Shown piece after piece: positions 62,401-64,000 of a stretch of 64,000 bases of DNA (within the stretch, counting starts at the first letter, position 1; every line of letters starts with the position of its first letter). The DNA lies in assembly GCF_021018895.1 (NCBI RefSeq), contig NC_079369.1, positions 5,300,694 to 5,364,693 of the forward strand, written 5' to 3'. Both the position numbers and the translations under genes were made by a program. The notes below the pieces were generated by a model. That model was not told the DNA's origin, did no database searches, and worked only from the letters and a program-made list of their open reading frames with translations. Origin of the DNA: Seriola aureovittata. Lineage: Eukaryota; Chordata; Actinopteri; Carangiformes; Carangidae.

Positions 62401-64000
62401 TACTCTGTAATAATTGTGACTTTAAATGCAACAAAGTGCAACATTTGAGATAAAAAAAAAATAGTACACAATAAAATGATTTTGTAACAATAATGACAGT
62501 AAATGTAACTCATTACTTCCACCACTGCTCGGCAAATTGAAAATCAGAAATTCTGATAAATAGCTGTGCACTTCATGAGAGCAGCAGCCACTGTCCCTCT
62601 CTTTGCCACTGCAGCTACCTGAAAGTACCTTTAGTCTTGTATAAATATGGTGGAGGGCAGGCTCATTGCTAACTTTAAGGGTGTACTTACTCTGAGTACT
62701 TCTTACAGAAGAAAATGCCATAAAAAATTATATATAATATATGATTTGCAGTGTGTTTTGTATCCTAATAGGGCCGTATGCATTGCAGTTTGTGTTTTAA
62801 AATTCATCACACACTGAGGGCCCGCATCTGCAAAGCATCTCCATTTTACTTCTCATTGCACAGCAGTCACTTGGGGAGGCACTTGTCATTGCCCCTGCTA
62901 TTGCTACACCAAGTACTGAAAACCACTTTGCAGCAATGCACTCTTTTGTTCAAGCTGAAATAAATATGTGTTTTAATTTGGAGTCCTGGCACTCTGGGAG
63001 CACGCTCACCCCTAAGAGCTGTCATCAGTTTGTCCTTTCCATGGTAAACAAGGAGAAAAATTAAGCCAACATTGTAAAGAGGTCCCCAGTGGACCTCACG
63101 GCTGATGCAAACAACACTCGTTTTCTATCTCTCCAAATTGGTCTGGACGTTTTGAGCTGACGTAGACGTACGATTCTCATTATGGAGATTGGAAATCTCC
63201 CAGTTTCAATTGCCTTGTGATCAATCAGTGTACCATCCAGCCTATCAGTGTGGCTAGGCCTTGGCTAAAAAGAATCCTTATATATCTTTGATGTGTGCAT
63301 ACTGTCATATGAACATAAATACATGTAAGAATGCATCTGTATACGTGTACTGTAGTGAGAGGATGGGATGGGTGAGGGGTTGCTGTGTGAGAGAGTGAGG
63401 GAGATACAGAGAGATGCCCAAGGCTGACATTGTGTATCTCATATCAAGATAATAGCCCTGGTGGCCTTCTGACAGCTGTCCAGATGGAAAATGTGATGAA
63501 GGGCAGAAGAGAGGGGAATAAGGACAGAGGCTGACTGAAAAGTGGGGAAACACTGTTACAAGGAGAAAGACCAAGCCGCAACCTCCACAAAAATTAGGCC
63601 AACGCCTAAGTGCCAAAAACTGCAGTTCACTGAACGGCCACTTCAGGCTGGCTCCAAAAACAAGTCAATCCCCACAGACTCCCATGTTAAAATGCTCAAC
63701 TTTACAGAAGAAATAAACAAGTTTACAGCCTGGTACAAAAAAAATAGTTTTGGTATGTAAAGCTAACTTCCCCCTTCATGACAACTGCAGAGGGGTGAAT
63801 TTTTATGTAACTCACTTGTTTATATTTTATTATTTTATTTTTCATTTTTTTTATTTTATTATTAAGTTTGTGCTCCTGTTTTTTGAGGTGAGTGAAATTC
63901 TAGTATTATTCTATTAGCACTAATTAGCAGGTAACTGTTTCTGCGCTCACCACACCTGGCTTATTAGCTTATTTTGTTAACTAGCTAATTAGCCTTTGGT
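59490..64000 (-). other. Upstream intron sequence, no further exon found
   Basis: I searched for minus-strand exons ending in phase 0 and found none with convincing signals, so the next exon probably lies beyond the window. The open stretches at 60046-60554, 61515-61781, 62103-62303 and 63305-63616 lack motifs. A degenerate dispersed repeat ('ctatgaaatatctcaacatc') lies at about 60810-60970 and a repeat end ('taactcattacttccaccac') at about 62495-62530. Confidence 0.45.

Overview
The window looks like vertebrate nuclear DNA, most probably from a ray-finned fish. It is AT-rich, protein-coding sequence is very sparse, introns are long (up to 17 kb), splice sites are GT-AG, there are many long CA/TG microsatellites, and there are decayed copies of transposon families typical of teleosts: a Penelope-like element, piggyBac, hAT, a Tc1-like element, non-LTR LINEs and a tRNA-derived SINE. 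Several dispersed repeats also match my recollection of repeats common in percomorph genomes. No prokaryotic feature is present, and almost every long open frame is a microsatellite or transposon artefact.

The only real gene I can support lies on the minus strand and spans at least 11,894 to 59,487. I reconstructed its last nine coding exons by hand (59402-59487, 58906-58990, 52854-52998, 44538-44690, 42999-43129, 33186-33356, 30232-30315, 12854-12949, 11894-12073). Each is bounded by AG/GT signals and all eight junctions keep phase. Together they give an uninterrupted 376-residue C-terminus ending in a stop. The 5' part of the gene lies beyond the right edge of the window. I do not recognise the protein family. 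The upstream half reads as an alpha/beta globular region and the last third as a charged, probably helical or coiled-coil tail.

Region by region: 1-11.8 kb is flanking DNA downstream of the gene, with a dead Penelope-like reverse transcriptase, a possible LINE remnant and several dispersed repeats. The 11.9-59.5 kb stretch is the gene. Its 17.3 kb intron (12950-30231) holds a dead piggyBac copy beside a dead hAT copy, a Tc1-like tail and more dispersed repeats. Its 8.2 kb intron (44691-52853) holds three LINE reverse-transcriptase fragments and a SINE remnant. The 59.5-64 kb stretch is upstream sequence in which I found no further exon.

The most interesting signals concern how the transcript may be spliced. 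A 42-unit TG tract sits 25 nt before the acceptor of a frame-neutral exon, another exon has TG tracts on both sides, and two exons have in-frame tandem acceptors. I found no clear evidence of a new mobile, defence or regulatory system. Family assignments of repeats rest on recollection of consensus sequences, not on a search.
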